Source: Sophora flavescens
Lineage: Eukaryota; Streptophyta; Magnoliopsida; Fabales; Fabaceae
NCBI GenBank assembly: GCA_030762895.1
Contig: CM061062.1
Coordinates: forward strand, 237,509,379-237,573,378
Length of the DNA stretch: 64,000 nt
Direction: 5' to 3'
Shown here piece by piece: positions 10,934-22,565 of this stretch. Numbering within the stretch: position 1 is the stretch's first letter; every line of letters begins with the position of its first letter. The notes under the pieces were generated by a model. The model saw nothing but the letters and a program-made list of their open reading frames with translations, made no database searches and had not been told where the DNA came from. The translations under genes and the position numbers were made by a program.

Positions 10934-12927
10934 TATATATATATATGTATTTATGTATATGTTATTAAATATGGTAATATGTATTTTAATATATAATTAT
11001 TTGCATTAATATGAGATTGTGTCCTTTAATGTGTGATCTTATATGGATATATGATTCTGTATGTGATTTTATATGTTAATATATCATATGTGTTTTTATT
11101 AATAATAAGTGATTAAGAAAGATATTATGAGATATCGTGTGATTTAGTATTTAAATCGAGATAGTGTATCTCATTGGTTTTAGTCCATCAATTAATCAGA
11201 TTTGAGTCCTTATTAATATAGGATAATCCCCTTTTTGATTATCTCTTAAGATCTTATCATAATCTCCTAGGGATCCTATCTAGAAACAACTACCAAATCT
11301 TTCACTAAACTTCCATCGAACCTTTGACCATCTTAGAGTATGATTTAGGATTCAATCGTCTCACGTTATTTTGAATATATTTCTCTGAGCTTTCTAACGA
11401 CACCAATAACGCCTCAATCGGAATTGTGTAGCTCAAGTTATGGTCAAAATACCGATTTGTATACAGTTTGGACTGAAATAAGAACCTGTTATCCCCTAAC
11501 TTGTATTTATACCATAAGACTCGACCTAAACCCTATTTCTCACATTGTTAACCTCAGAATAGCTTCCTCTCTTCATCTTTCTTAGTTTTCCCATGAACCC
11601 CTTAAAGTTCTTTTGGGAGAGAAGTAGCGCGCTAGTGTCGTTTAAGGTAACGTTGTATTCCCTCTCTCTTAGTCTCTTTTCTATTATTAGATCTAGAGAC
11701 TAATTGGTTATCCTCTTCTTGTTTGGGCAAGGATTGGGGAACTCGTCAAGCCGCTTGAGGGAACGCGTCTAGTTTGCCAACTTACCGTTTGGAATCTTCA
11801 TACCAGGTATGGGGAGAAGGGCTGGTATGAACATGTAGGCTATGGGGTAGCGTAAGATGAGGGATTAACCCATGACCCTGGTATTTGATTAAATGCCTAT
11901 ATGATTGTTTGAATGATGACATGTTTATATGCCTCTATGTATAATTGTTATATGATGTTAGTTGTTGTGATGACGATATTGGCATGACTGTTATTAATTG
12001 ATTTATGTTGGTATGAATGTTCTTGTTATTGGATGTTGTCTGTTATGAACATGTTGAATGTTTATGCCATGTTGTAATGAGTTATAATGGTTATTGCCTA
12101 TTGTTTGATGTTGTTCTCTTAAAGAGTGTTGATTGTTAAGATGTTAACGCCAACAATGATGTTAAGACGTTAAAATGCGTTAATGGTAATAATGAGAATT
12201 AAGGGATGTTTATTCTCAGTTGTTCATAAGACATAAATATAGTATGAGAGGCAATGTTATGTTCATAGGTCTTACTTAAAGACCCTAGGATTGATTAGTG
12301 AATGTTCTAGGAACATTAATAATGAAGCTGTGATTAAAGGATTAATCCCTATGATGATAAGACATGAATATTAATGAAGAACAATTAAGATTAATGAAAT
12401 TGATGATCAATGGATTATTAAATACCAATAGGTTGAATCTGTGAACTGTCCCAAGGATTTGGGAAAGGGTTTCTGACCCTTTCTGCCCAGATTAGTACGG
12501 CCACGCTCCATTGAGCACGGTCGTGCTTAACAAGGAGCACACACATACTCCAGTTTTAAACCCAGAGCAGGGCGCGCATTTGAGCACGCCCGTGCTCACC
12601 AGACCATAACAGAACCAGAATGTTGAAATCGGGGTTTTCACCCCAAACGCTTAAAAGACTTAATAAGATAACAACGAAACATGAAGACCAAAGACAAGTG
12701 AAAAGATGATGTTGAGCCTTGATGCTTAATGGTCAAGGTGTTGTTGATGTTGTACATTGTTAGCCTAGTGGCTAAGGGGGCCTTGATGCTTAATGGTCAA
12801 GGTGTTAAGCTCTGGTGCTTTTTAGCCAAAGTGTTGTTTAAAGTTTAAAGTTAAAAGGTTAAAGATGATGTTACCTTTGGTTCTTGTTGGCCAAAGAGGT
12901 TAAGCCATAATAAATGGTGTTGATGGA
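10747..12927 (+). repeat. 3' LTR of giant-LTR copy 1 (LTR B), truncated
   Basis: Corresponds to about 7472-9645 of LTR A with small indels, including about 25 bp near 12030 missing from A. At 12928 another LTR beginning TGTAACACCCCGG takes over, and the last quarter of LTR B does not follow in order. Confidence 0.8.
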
Positions 12928-13917
12928 TGTAACACCCCGGTTTTTACGATTCTTCAATAACAGTAAATTTGTATGTTTATATTATTTAATTTGGATTGAT
13001 TAATTACCTTGATAATTATTTTAAATTATTTTTACGTGGTTTAGTTTGAGTAATTTTAATTACTCATTTAAAACCATTTTATTAAGTGCGTCAGCACTGC
13101 CTTATTCCAGTATAAGTACTTTTACTAGACAATAATATTATGTTATTGTCCCTATTAGTATTTGTTTAGAAAAATATTTTAAATGATATGATTGAAATAA
13201 AATTATTTTCATATCTTACTCCATTTAATTTTAGATTTGAAAATAAATTGTTTTAACAGTAATCGAAGATAAAATGTTGGACTGTGGATTTTCTTAGTTG
13301 ATCAGTTCAACTATTAATCTTCACTTTATTTCAAATTTTGAAAGTATATATTTGTCACCCTTTATTTTTAGATTCAAAAGCCAAAAACGTATTTAATTTT
13401 AGACTCAATATTTATCACTCATTTTTGTACCTATCACTAAATAATAAATTAAAAACTCAACTTTCTCTTCTCACTCAATGCCCCCCAACTCTTTTCTCTC
13501 TATTTCTTTCTTTTCTTCTTTCTATTTCAGCCAAAACCCATTTCTCCCATTCTCCCTTAACTTCATCTTCCTCCATCCTCTCACCATAGCAGCGCCACCC
13601 AATGCTCCTGGACCGTCACCGGAGTCGCATGGTCGTCGTACCCTGTTCATCCTTCTCTGTTCGCGTTCCTGCACGCAAGATCGGAGCCACTCGCGCGTGG
13701 TACCGGTCTGATTCGAAACCGCCGAAGGCTCCACCATGGTAAGCTCCTTAAGCCGCCATTAATGGTGGTTCTCCACCCCTTTTGTGATGTTGAACCTTCT
13801 TTTCTTCTTTCATGAGGTTTAACTTTTGTTTTGTTGAATCTATGGTGCTGTCCAAAACACACTACCGCCGTAATCGGTCGCCTGCCGCCGCGCCGATTGG
13901 CTTTCCAGCCACCATGT
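12928..13917 (+). repeat. LTR-like fragment (LTR F), first part
   Basis: Starts TGTAACACCCCGGTTTTT, the canonical gypsy LTR start but a different family from A-D. The first 500 bp are AT-rich, then a pyrimidine-rich stretch and a GC-richer tail (13570-13910) resembling a 5' untranslated leader. Positions 13130-13480 are recognisably homologous, in inverted orientation, to 31660-31960 inside the CACTA element. The fragment is split by the Copia insertion at 13918 and resumes at 22425. Confidence 0.6.
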
Positions 13918-15245
13918 TGTTGGGAATTTGCGTATAAAACAAAATAACGCAGCGGAAAAAAATTCCCATCGAAGGATCCTTGCGAATGGTCATGATTCAT
14001 GGTTAGAAGATTTACCTCTTGAAGCGATGAGAATTGATTGAAATCGTCTATCACGAACACCGCACGAACGATGTCTCTAAGGTATCCACACGAGCAGATC
14101 CCGTGAACATCCACCGTCACGAACACGAAGCGTCTCTGCCTCACAGTGCTAGCTTCGAAAACCGAGACCTTCTGCTCACTGTCACTCTCTATGTGTGGCT
14201 AGGGTAAAAACCGTGTAGGCACAATAGCTTAAGTGGTCTACTTATAGTAGCACCTCCTTAAGTGAGTTAGTGAGCAGCGTTTGACCTAAGCCCCATGTAC
14301 TATGCGCTAGGCCCAATAGAAGAGTCCAACTCTCATTTTAATGCTTCTTTTGATCCGCTCTTATGTGTGTGACCCTATAGGTTCCCAAAACGTTAGTAGT
14401 AATATTAAATCCCATTTAATATTACAAACAGTGAGTGGTATCTAGCAATACATCACTGCCACCTAAGTAGTGAGAAAGTCAGTGATTTGACGAAACCTTT
14501 CTGTGACAAATATTCATGTTCACTATTATCCCTTTGTCCATATATCTATATTGAACACAAGACATAGAATGTGTCACCCTTGTATGGTTCAATATTATGT
14601 TCCCTGATACCCGAGTAGACTTAACAACAAATGATGTCAATATCTCATATTGACTCATTTCAGCACGGCCATGCATTTTACAGTCTCACTCTATCAGGGG
14701 GCCCACAGATATTACTCCTGTTATGTAGGAGGGACAAATTCCATCTAGGTCACTCACATCCCTCTGCATGGCTAGTGGTATGCCCAATGACCGTCTTTAT
14801 AATCATCCTATTACAGATGACGTTTGACGATATTAAAGCACACGACTCCTCATGTAGGGATCGTAGCGATTTCAGGTCGAAGGATTGCATACACCATTGT
14901 CACTATGAGAACTACTTATGACACTCACATAACGCTCCATGTAGTGTTCTCATGGTGGGTCAATCCAGTACATCATTACTCTAATGTGTACCTATGTGGC
15001 GACTCGATATCTCATATCCATGACCCGTGAGATATGGTCATCAGTCTGCACACATGATAGTCTCAATGTATTATTATTATCCTTATTAATAAAATACTTG
15101 ACTACGGATATTTAAGAATAGGATTTCATTGTTCAATAGTGTCTCACGATCAAGTCATGTACTTGATATTCTATTGAACTGAAATTTCTATTCTAAGGAC
15201 TTTATTATGTTTAAACAAGTAACACAATAAACAGGAATGCCTCAT

Positions 15246-15305
<60 letters not shown>

Positions 15306-15362
15306 GGCAAGATAAAAATGTAAGTCTAAGAAATACACTGGCCTCTAGGGCTTACACCAACA
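13918..15362 (-). repeat. 3' LTR of the Copia element
   Basis: 1445 bp. Differs from the other LTR by scattered substitutions and by the length of a (TA)n run (15247-15303). Short frames in it recur in the other LTR only because the sequences are copies. Confidence 0.9.
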
Positions 15363-15376
15363 ATGTCCCACTAGCA

Positions 15377-16285
15377 CTAGAGCCAGTCAGGTATAAATCT
15401 AATGCCCATCGATCTAGTGTGACCTTCTTGCTTCTGTTGAGCAAGAGGTTTCGTAAGTGGGTCAGCAACGTTATCAAGTGTTGGTACTCTGCATATTTTC
15501 ACATCTCCTCTATCGATAATCTCTCGAATGAGATGGAAGCGCCTAAGTATATGTTTGGATCGCTGATGAGATCTAGGTTCCTTAGCTTGTCCAATGGCCC
15601 CATTGTTATCACAATAAAGATCAATGGGGTCCACAATACTAGGAACTGTACCAAGCTCAGCAATGAACTTCCTGATCCAAACAACCTCCTTTACTGCATT
15701 GGAGGCGGCAATATACTCAGCCTCTGTAGTAGAATCGGCGACTGTCTCTTGCTTTGAACTCTTCCAGCTCACCACCCCGCCATTCAGGCAGAACACATAA
15801 CCAGATTGCGATCTGGAATCATCCTTATCGGTTTGGAAGCTAGCATCGGTGTAACCTTTTACAGCAAGCTCTTCCTCGCCTCCATATACCAAGAACGAAT
15901 CCTTAGTTCTTCTCAAGTACTTAAGGATGTTCTTGACAGCAGACCAGTGACTTTCACCGGGATCAGACTGGTACCTGCTCGTTATGCTTAAAGCATACGA
16001 TACATCTGGTTGAGTACATAACATGGCATACATGATAGATCCAATTGTGGATGCATATGGAATCTTACTCATGCGATCCCTTTCTTCTTGAGTGGAAGGG
16101 GATTGTGCCTTTGATAGGCATATACCATGTGACATAGGCAAGAGTCCTTTCTTGGATTCATGCATGTTAAAGCGTCTCAACACTTTGTCTATGTATGTAC
16201 TCTGACTTAGGCCAAGCAATTTCAGCGATCTATCCCTATAGATCCTGATTCCCAATACATAGGTAGCTTCACCCAAATCTTTCAT
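15377..16285 (-). CDS. Copia polyprotein, C-terminal part: end of RT and RNase H
   Basis: 302 codons in the same frame as the upstream 975-codon part, separated only by a TAA. It continues the RT thumb (MKDLGEATYVLGI) and then shows a Copia RNase H: TDAS, TEAEY, DNNGA and the end motif VADPLTK. The ATG at 16285 is internal to the polyprotein, not a genuine start, so this region would be translated only by readthrough. It ends 15 bp before the 3' LTR. Confidence 0.85.
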   Translation of the reverse strand: MKDLGEATYVLGIRIYRDRSLKLLGLSQSTYIDKVLRRFNMHESKKGLLPMSHGICLSKAQSPSTQEERDRMSKIPYASTIGSIMYAMLCTQPDVSYALSITSRYQSDPGESHWSAVKNILKYLRRTKDSFLVYGGEEELAVKGYTDASFQTDKDDSRSQSGYVFCLNGGVVSWKSSKQETVADSTTEAEYIAASNAVKEVVWIRKFIAELGTVPSIVDPIDLYCDNNGAIGQAKEPRSHQRSKHILRRFHLIREIIDRGDVKICRVPTLDNVADPLTKPLAQQKQEGHTRSMGIRFIPDWL

Positions 16286-16318
16286 AGAGAAGCAATTCCC
16301 TAACCATGTCTTTACATT

Positions 16319-19246
16319 TTATAGTGTAGGGATGTCATTTCCAATGAGTAATATGTCATCTACATATAACACCAGAAAAACAACAATGCTCCCACTAATC
16401 TTCTTGTAGACACAAGGTTCATCTTCATTTTTTATGAATCCGTACTGTCTTACAGTATCATCAAAACGAAGGTTCCAACTTCTGGAAGCTTGCTTCAATC
16501 TATAGATTGATCGCTGCAATTTACATACCTTTCCGGCATCCTCTGAAATGCCAAAGCCTTCAGGTTGTGTCATGTACACATCCTCAAGAAGCTTTCCATT
16601 AAGGAAAGCAGTTTTGACATCCATCTGCCATATCTCATAATCATGGTATGCAGCGATAGCAAGTAAGATTCGGACGGATTTAAGCATCGCAACAAGCGAA
16701 AAGGTCTCATCATAGTCGACACCATGAATTTGCTTGAAACCCTTAGCGACCAATCGCGCCTTAAAGGTGTGTACCTTACCATCCATGTCAGTTTTCTTTT
16801 TGAAAACCCACTTGCACCCTATGGGTTTCACCCCTTCAGGTGGATCTACCAAGGTCCATACCTGGTTGGTGTACATGGAATCCATCTCAGATTTCATGGC
16901 CTCAAGCCACTTCTCAGATTCTGGGCCAGTGATGGCCTCCTGGTAAGTCACAGGCTCATCTTGATCCATGAGAAATACATCACCTTGTGGAGTCATGAGA
17001 AATCCATATCTCTCAGGCTGGTGATGTATCCTGTTAGACCTACGTTGGTCTTGTGCTACTGGAGCAGGTTGTTCCTCCACAACATTTTGTGAAGGTTGCT
17101 CATGTTCCACCAATGGTAGGTCATTACTCTGTGATTCTTGAATTTCTTCAAGTTCTATCTTCCTCCCACTGGTTCCTATGGAGATAAACTCCTTTTCTAG
17201 GAATACACCAGTCCGTGCGACAAACACCTTGCCTTCGGAAGGATTATAGAAATAGTACCCCTTGGTTTCTTTGGGATACCCCACAAAGAAGCATTTATCA
17301 GATTTGGGATCAAGCTTATTAGAAACTTGACATTTTACGTATGCTTCACAACCCCAAATCTTCATAAAAGACATGCTGGGTCGTCTACCAGTCCATATCT
17401 CATATGGTGTCTTTTCTACCGCTTTGGATGGAACACGATTAAGTGTAAAAGCTGCTGTTAGTAAAGCATGTCCCCAGAAAGAGTTTGGAAGGTTTGCATG
17501 ACTCATCATAGACCGAACCATGTCCAACAAGGTTCGATTTCTCCTCTCAGAAACACCATTCCATTGTGGTGTTCCAGGTGGAGTGAGTTGAGATAAAATT
17601 CCACACTCTCTCAGATGATCATCAAACTCTAGGCTCAAATATTCACCACCTCCATATCTACTGAAATCATCAGTGAATGTGATGAAGTACTGAAAACCAC
17701 CTCTAGCTAATGTGTTTAGGGGTCCACATACATCGCTATGTATAAGACCCAAAAGATCGTTAGCACTTTCACCTTTTCCGGTGAATGGAGCTTTAGTCAA
17801 CTTTCCCAATAAACAAGACTCACATATCTCATATGATTCATAATCAAATGAGTCCAAGAGTCCATCTTTATGGAGCTTCGAAATGCGTTTCTCATTTATA
17901 TGGCCTAAACGACAATGCCAAAGATAAGACAGGTTCAACTCATTTGGTTTGAACCTCTTAGTATTTATGTTATAGATGGGCATTTCAAGATCAAGGACAT
18001 AAAGCCCATTACTCATGTGTGCACTAGCATAGAAAATATCATCCAAATAAATAGAACAACTTTTGTTCTTTATTATAAAAGAAAAACCAATCTTGTCCAA
18101 ACAAGAAACGGAAATGATATTCCTGCTAATTGCAGGCACAAAATAACAGTTCTCTAACTGAATAGTAAGCCCAATGGGCAAAGTCAATACATAAGTCCCT
18201 ACAGCTAAAGCAACAACCTTTGCTCCATTTCCAACTCGTAGGTCGACTTCGCCCTTTGCCAATGGTCTACTCCTGTTTAGATCCCGTACATTTGTACAAA
18301 TGTGATAACCACATCCAGTATCTAATACCCATGATGCAGAAGTAGATAAATTGACTTCTATAACAAACACACCTGAAGTGGAAGTCTCACTTCCCTTCTT
18401 CTTCTTGATTTCTTCCAGGTATTTTGGGCAGTTCCTCTTCCAATGTCCGGTCCAACCACAATGGAAGCAATTGCCTTCCTTAGCCACACCACCCACAGGC
18501 TTCAAGCCAGAAGTACTGGGCTTGATCTTGCTGATGGCCTTGCCCTTGCCCTTGCCCTTTTGTTTGTGTGTGGGCTTCTTGGGCTGCTTCTTGCTATTTC
18601 CAGCCTGGACCATCAAAATGGCCTTCCCCTTTCCTTTGTTAATATTTTGTTCAGCAGTTCTCAATATGCTCAACAATTCTGGCAAAGGTTTGTCAAGATC
18701 ATTCATATTATAATTCATGACAAACTGACTATAGCTCTCAGGCAACGATTGCAGAACTAAGTCGGTGGCCAACTCTTGGCCTAAAGGAAATCCCAGTCTC
18801 TCGAGATTCTCAATGTACCCGATCATCTGGAGTACATGAGGAGTCACAGGGCTTCCTTCTGCCAATTTACACTGGAAAAGGGCTCTGGAAACTTCGAACC
18901 GCTCATGCCTTGCTTGCTCTTGGTAGAGCAGCTTGAGGTGCACGATCATATCGTACGCCTCCATGGTCTCATGTTGCTTTTGCAGCTCAGAGGTCATGGT
19001 AGCAAGCATAAGACAGCCGACGTCTAAGGCGTCATCCTGATGCTTCTTATAAGCATCCCTGTCAGCCCTAGGAGCACTTGAAGCCGGTGGCTCCTCAGGA
19101 ATAGGCTCCTCAAGAACATACAGTTTTTTCTCATGTTTGAGGACAATCCTCAAGTTTCTGTACCAGTCCAGAAAATTTGTTCCGGATAGTTTGTCCTTCT
19201 CAAGGACGGATCGCAATGACAGGTTACTTGATGTGTTTGATGCCAT
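16319..19246 (-). CDS. Copia polyprotein: gag, protease, integrase and most of RT
   Basis: 975 codons. A gag domain fills residues 1-240, with a CCHC knuckle at C260, C263, H268, C273. Protease DTG is at 309-311. The integrase zinc residues are H444, H449, C475 and C478. In the integrase core the first Asp (D504) and the Glu (E567) are present, but FSRY at 528-531 runs straight into GGGEY. About 35 residues, including the second catalytic Asp, are missing, so integration activity should be lost. RT contains YVDD at 961-964. Translation ends at a TAA (16319-16321), after which the frame stays open into RNase H, so a single nonsense change explains the split. ATG at 19246 is the gag start. Confidence 0.92.
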   Translation of the reverse strand: MASNTSSNLSLRSVLEKDKLSGTNFLDWYRNLRIVLKHEKKLYVLEEPIPEEPPASSAPRADRDAYKKHQDDALDVGCLMLATMTSELQKQHETMEAYDMIVHLKLLYQEQARHERFEVSRALFQCKLAEGSPVTPHVLQMIGYIENLERLGFPLGQELATDLVLQSLPESYSQFVMNYNMNDLDKPLPELLSILRTAEQNINKGKGKAILMVQAGNSKKQPKKPTHKQKGKGKGKAISKIKPSTSGLKPVGGVAKEGNCFHCGWTGHWKRNCPKYLEEIKKKKGSETSTSGVFVIEVNLSTSASWVLDTGCGYHICTNVRDLNRSRPLAKGEVDLRVGNGAKVVALAVGTYVLTLPIGLTIQLENCYFVPAISRNIISVSCLDKIGFSFIIKNKSCSIYLDDIFYASAHMSNGLYVLDLEMPIYNINTKRFKPNELNLSYLWHCRLGHINEKRISKLHKDGLLDSFDYESYEICESCLLGKLTKAPFTGKGESANDLLGLIHSDVCGPLNTLARGGFQYFITFTDDFSRYGGGEYLSLEFDDHLRECGILSQLTPPGTPQWNGVSERRNRTLLDMVRSMMSHANLPNSFWGHALLTAAFTLNRVPSKAVEKTPYEIWTGRRPSMSFMKIWGCEAYVKCQVSNKLDPKSDKCFFVGYPKETKGYYFYNPSEGKVFVARTGVFLEKEFISIGTSGRKIELEEIQESQSNDLPLVEHEQPSQNVVEEQPAPVAQDQRRSNRIHHQPERYGFLMTPQGDVFLMDQDEPVTYQEAITGPESEKWLEAMKSEMDSMYTNQVWTLVDPPEGVKPIGCKWVFKKKTDMDGKVHTFKARLVAKGFKQIHGVDYDETFSLVAMLKSVRILLAIAAYHDYEIWQMDVKTAFLNGKLLEDVYMTQPEGFGISEDAGKVCKLQRSIYRLKQASRSWNLRFDDTVRQYGFIKNEDEPCVYKKISGSIVVFLVLYVDDILLIGNDIPTL

Positions 19247-20948
19247 GGTAATCTACAGAGATAAATATGCAAAATATAAGTATCATACCATGAAGTTATT
19301 TAATAAGGTCTTTAATTAAATACGCCTCCCACTATTTTACTCAAAACAATGACCCTCATCATTGATTCGAAAAATCATGTTGGAAGATTTTCTAGTGGGC
19401 CAAGATCCATATTTCACCTAGCTTTAAGTCAGCTTTGGCTGATCACTCAAAATTCGGTTATATAGGTAGGAAACACTTTCCAATTGCATCTCATGCAACT
19501 CTTGGACAGTTGGGTGAATAACTCTTATTCTAATCCATCACATGGACTAAAGCCCAACTTTTAAGCCTCTAAGCCTTTCAATCCTATTGAAGTTGGCTTA
19601 GTTAAGTCAGACCCAATGGATAGCAGTTGAACATTACATTTGTCCCATCGCGTCTTACTAGAATAGATAAAGGTACCCCGCTTTGGCGGACCCACACTTA
19701 ATCGATCATAGTCTTGACGAGTGCCATGCATTGGAAGGCCTTTAAATGTGACTTAATATTTCCTTTTGAGGGATTTGATTAAAATTTGATCTCATCATTT
19801 GTTAAACTCTTTAACTTACTATTTACATACATGCATCTCATACATATATTAGTTAAACCCCTTTTAACATACTATATACATACATGCATCTCATACATAT
19901 ATAAGGCAAATAAATGTGATATGGTTATGGCCCCTAACGCATTGATTCTCCCAAGTCAATGAGAGAATCTAAACTGAAACCTAGGAGCGTCCAGGCTTCT
20001 CCAAGCATGATCTCCCACAGGATAACGTCTTCTTGTCTCCATCATTACATTACATAAACAGAAACCTCATTTTACATATGAGGGGGTGAGATGAGAAAAG
20101 AATATACATATGGAATATAAGAGAAAGGCACGGCACGCAGGCCGTATTTCAAAATATAAACCAAAAGATTAAAGGACTAAGGCCATAACCATTCACCATA
20201 CATTACCAAATAAATAGTAACAACCAATAATAATACACAATTATTATTATTATTATTATTATTATTTTATTAATTAGAGATTTCAAAATCTGAATTTTGA
20301 AAACATAACATATATATAATAAATCACATTTATTGTAATTGATGTTACTATAAATCACATTTATGGTAATTGATGTTACTATAAATCACATTTATTGTAA
20401 TTGATGTTACTATAAATCACATTTATTGTAATTGATGTTGTTATTAAATGGTGACATAAAAGATTTCAAAAATTGAATTTCGAAATAACACATTACGCAG
20501 AGGTAGCACGGGGTTCCCGCTTCCTTAGCGGCTAGGGCTTCAACCTCTCAACTCTAAAACCGCAAGGCCCGTGAACACTTCACGCTGCAAGGAACGGCGG
20601 CTAGGGTTTCAACCCTTGGAACCTCAGACACAAGAACATGAACTTTTCATGTCTGACACCCTTTAACGCCGCCAACAGAGAACTGAAACCGATCATGTTT
20701 AACATCAACACTTGACGCCATCGCAGAACATAATAAGGATTCCAGAACCAATGTACATATCGCATATGTACACATAAATGTGCTATAGACGCATATATCA
20801 TATACATACGAAAATTACAGAAACAAGGTTTCGCAAAAACGGATGCAAACGATTTTCAGAAAGCAATTTTCAGAAAAACGATTCACATAATTAACATGTT
20901 ATCATACATAACAGGTAAACCACGTAACAGAATCATGGTTTCGCAAGC
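19247..20948 (-). other. Leader between primer site and gag of the Copia element
   Basis: 1.7 kb without a supported gene. It holds a (TTA)n run near 20239-20268, four 31-bp tandem repeats (20319-20441) and AT-rich sequence. Confidence 0.6.
20319..20441 (+). repeat. 31-bp tandem repeat, four units
   Basis: Four head-to-tail copies of a 31-bp unit starting ATAAATCACATTTATTG. Unit 2 has one substitution (TATGG for TATTG) and the last copy decays at its end. Located in the Copia leader. Confidence 0.85.
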
Positions 20949-20961
20949 GGCTCTGATACCA
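20949..20961 (-). other. Primer binding site, initiator tRNA-Met
   Basis: The minus strand reads TGGTATCAGAGCC, complementary to the 3' end of plant tRNA-iMet, one base inside the 5' LTR end at 20963. Confidence 0.9.
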
Positions 20962-20962
20962 C

Positions 20963-22298
20963 TGTTGGGAATTTGCGTATAAAACAAAATAACGCAGCGG
21001 AAAAAAATTCCCATCGAAGGATCCTTGCGAATGGTCATGATTCATGGTTAGAAGATTTACCTCTTGAAGCGATGAGAATTGATTGAAATCGTCTATCACG
21101 AACACCGCACGAACGATGTTTCTAAGGTATCCACACGAGTAGATTCCGTGAACGTCCAACATCACGAACACGAAGCGTCTCAGCCTCACAGTGCTAGCTT
21201 CGAAAATCGAGACATGCTGCTCACTGTCACTCTCTATGTGCGGCTAGGGTAAAAACCGTGTAGGCACAATAGCTTAAGTGGTCTACTTATAGTAGCACCT
21301 CCTTAAGTGAGTTAGTGAGCAGCGTTTGACCTAAGCCCCTTGTACTATGCGCTAGGCCCAATAGAAGAGTCCAACTCTCCTTTTAATGCTTCTTTTGATC
21401 CGCTCTTATGTGTGTGACCCTATAGGTTCCCAAAACGTTAGTAGTAATATTAAATCCCATTTAATATTACAAACAAAGGAGCTGATATCTAGCAATACAT
21501 CACTGCCACCTAAGTAGTGAGAAAGTCAGTGATTTGACGAAACCTTTCTGTGACAAATATTCATGTGCATTATTATCCCTTTGTCCATATATCTATATTG
21601 AACACAAGACATAGAATGTGTCACCCTTGTATGGTTCAATATTATGTTCCCTGATACCCGAGTAGACTTAACAACAAATGAGGTCAATATCTCATATTGA
21701 CTCATTTCAAAGACGCCATGCATTTTACTGATCTCACTCTATCAGGGGCCCCACAGATATTACTCCTGTTATGTAGGAGGGACAAATTCCATCTATGTCA
21801 CTCACATCCCTATGCATGGCTCGTGGTATGCCCAATGACCGTCTTTATAATCATCCTATTACAGATGACGTTTGACGATATTAAAGCACACGACTCCTCA
21901 TGTAGGGATCGTAGCGATTTCAGGTCGAAGGATTGCATACACCATTGTCACTATGAGAACTACTTATGACACTCACATAACGCTCCATGTAGTGTTCTCA
22001 TGGTGGGTCAATCCAGTACATCATTACTCTAATGTGTACCTATGTGGCGACTCGATATCTCATATCCATGACCCGTGAGATATGGTCATCAGTCTGCACA
22101 CATAATAGTCTCAATGTATTATTATTGTCCTTATTAATAAAATACTTGACTACGGATATTTAAGAATAGGATTTCATTGTTCAATAGTGTCTCACGATCA
22201 AGTCATGTACTTGATATTCTATTGAACTGAAATTTCTATTCTAAGGACTTTATTATGTTTAAACAAGTAACACAATAAACTGAATGCCTCATATCATA

Positions 22299-22362
<64 letters not shown>

Positions 22363-22419
22363 GGCAAGATACAAATGTAAGTCTAAGAAATACACTGGCC
22401 TCTAGGGCTTACACCAACA
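20963..22419 (-). repeat. 5' LTR of the Copia element
   Basis: 1457 bp, starting (plus strand) TGTTGGGAATTTGCG and ending ACACCAACA. It contains a longer (TA)n run (about 22300-22360) than its partner and a small number of substitutions, mostly transitions. Confidence 0.9.
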
Positions 22420-22424
22420 CATGT

Positions 22425-22565
22425 CATCTCCTCTTCACCTTGGGTAAGAGTTTTACCCATAACCTCTTCTCTTTTGTAAATCCCTAAATTGATTTTGAAA
22501 ACCCTAACCCTAAGATTTGGATTTCAGTTTCAAAGTGTGAAATTATCACTTTTATATGCAATTAG
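22425..22565 (+). repeat. LTR-like fragment (LTR F), second part
   Basis: Continues 13917 directly after the Copia target duplication (CATGT on both sides), so it rejoins the first part once the Copia element is removed. It ends where sequence matching the giant-LTR family resumes. No primer site or further element structure follows. Confidence 0.55.

Larger units (their letters stand above)
7472..12927 (+). mobile_element. Giant-LTR, minimal-internal Ty3/gypsy element, copy 1 (3' LTR interrupted)
   Basis: LTR at 7472-10491 (3020 bp), an internal region of only 255 bp (10492-10746) with a tRNA-iMet primer site at one end and a polypurine tract at the other, then a second LTR from 10747 that is cut at 12927 by another insertion. 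No gag or pol coding remains. Termini TGTAACACCCCGATTTT...GGGTGTCACA and iMet priming match the Del/Tekay type of chromovirus. The left flank is GGTTG; the right flank is lost. Confidence 0.8.
13918..22419 (-). mobile_element. Ty1/Copia retrotransposon (Angela/Tork-like), complete but defective
   Basis: 8502 bp with LTRs of 1445 and 1457 bp, TGTTGGG...CCAACA ends, and a perfect target duplication CATGT at 13913-13917 and 22420-22424. On the minus strand the order is 5' LTR, iMet primer site, a 1.7-kb leader, gag, protease, integrase, RT, RNase H, 3' LTR, which is Copia order. The polyprotein is broken by one stop and an integrase deletion. The clade is judged from gag and pol wording by recall. 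The element sits inside LTR F. Confidence 0.92.

Noticed and set aside
14479..15030. Short frames repeated at 21526-22078
   Set aside because: They occur in the two LTRs of one Copia element; shared because the LTRs are copies.
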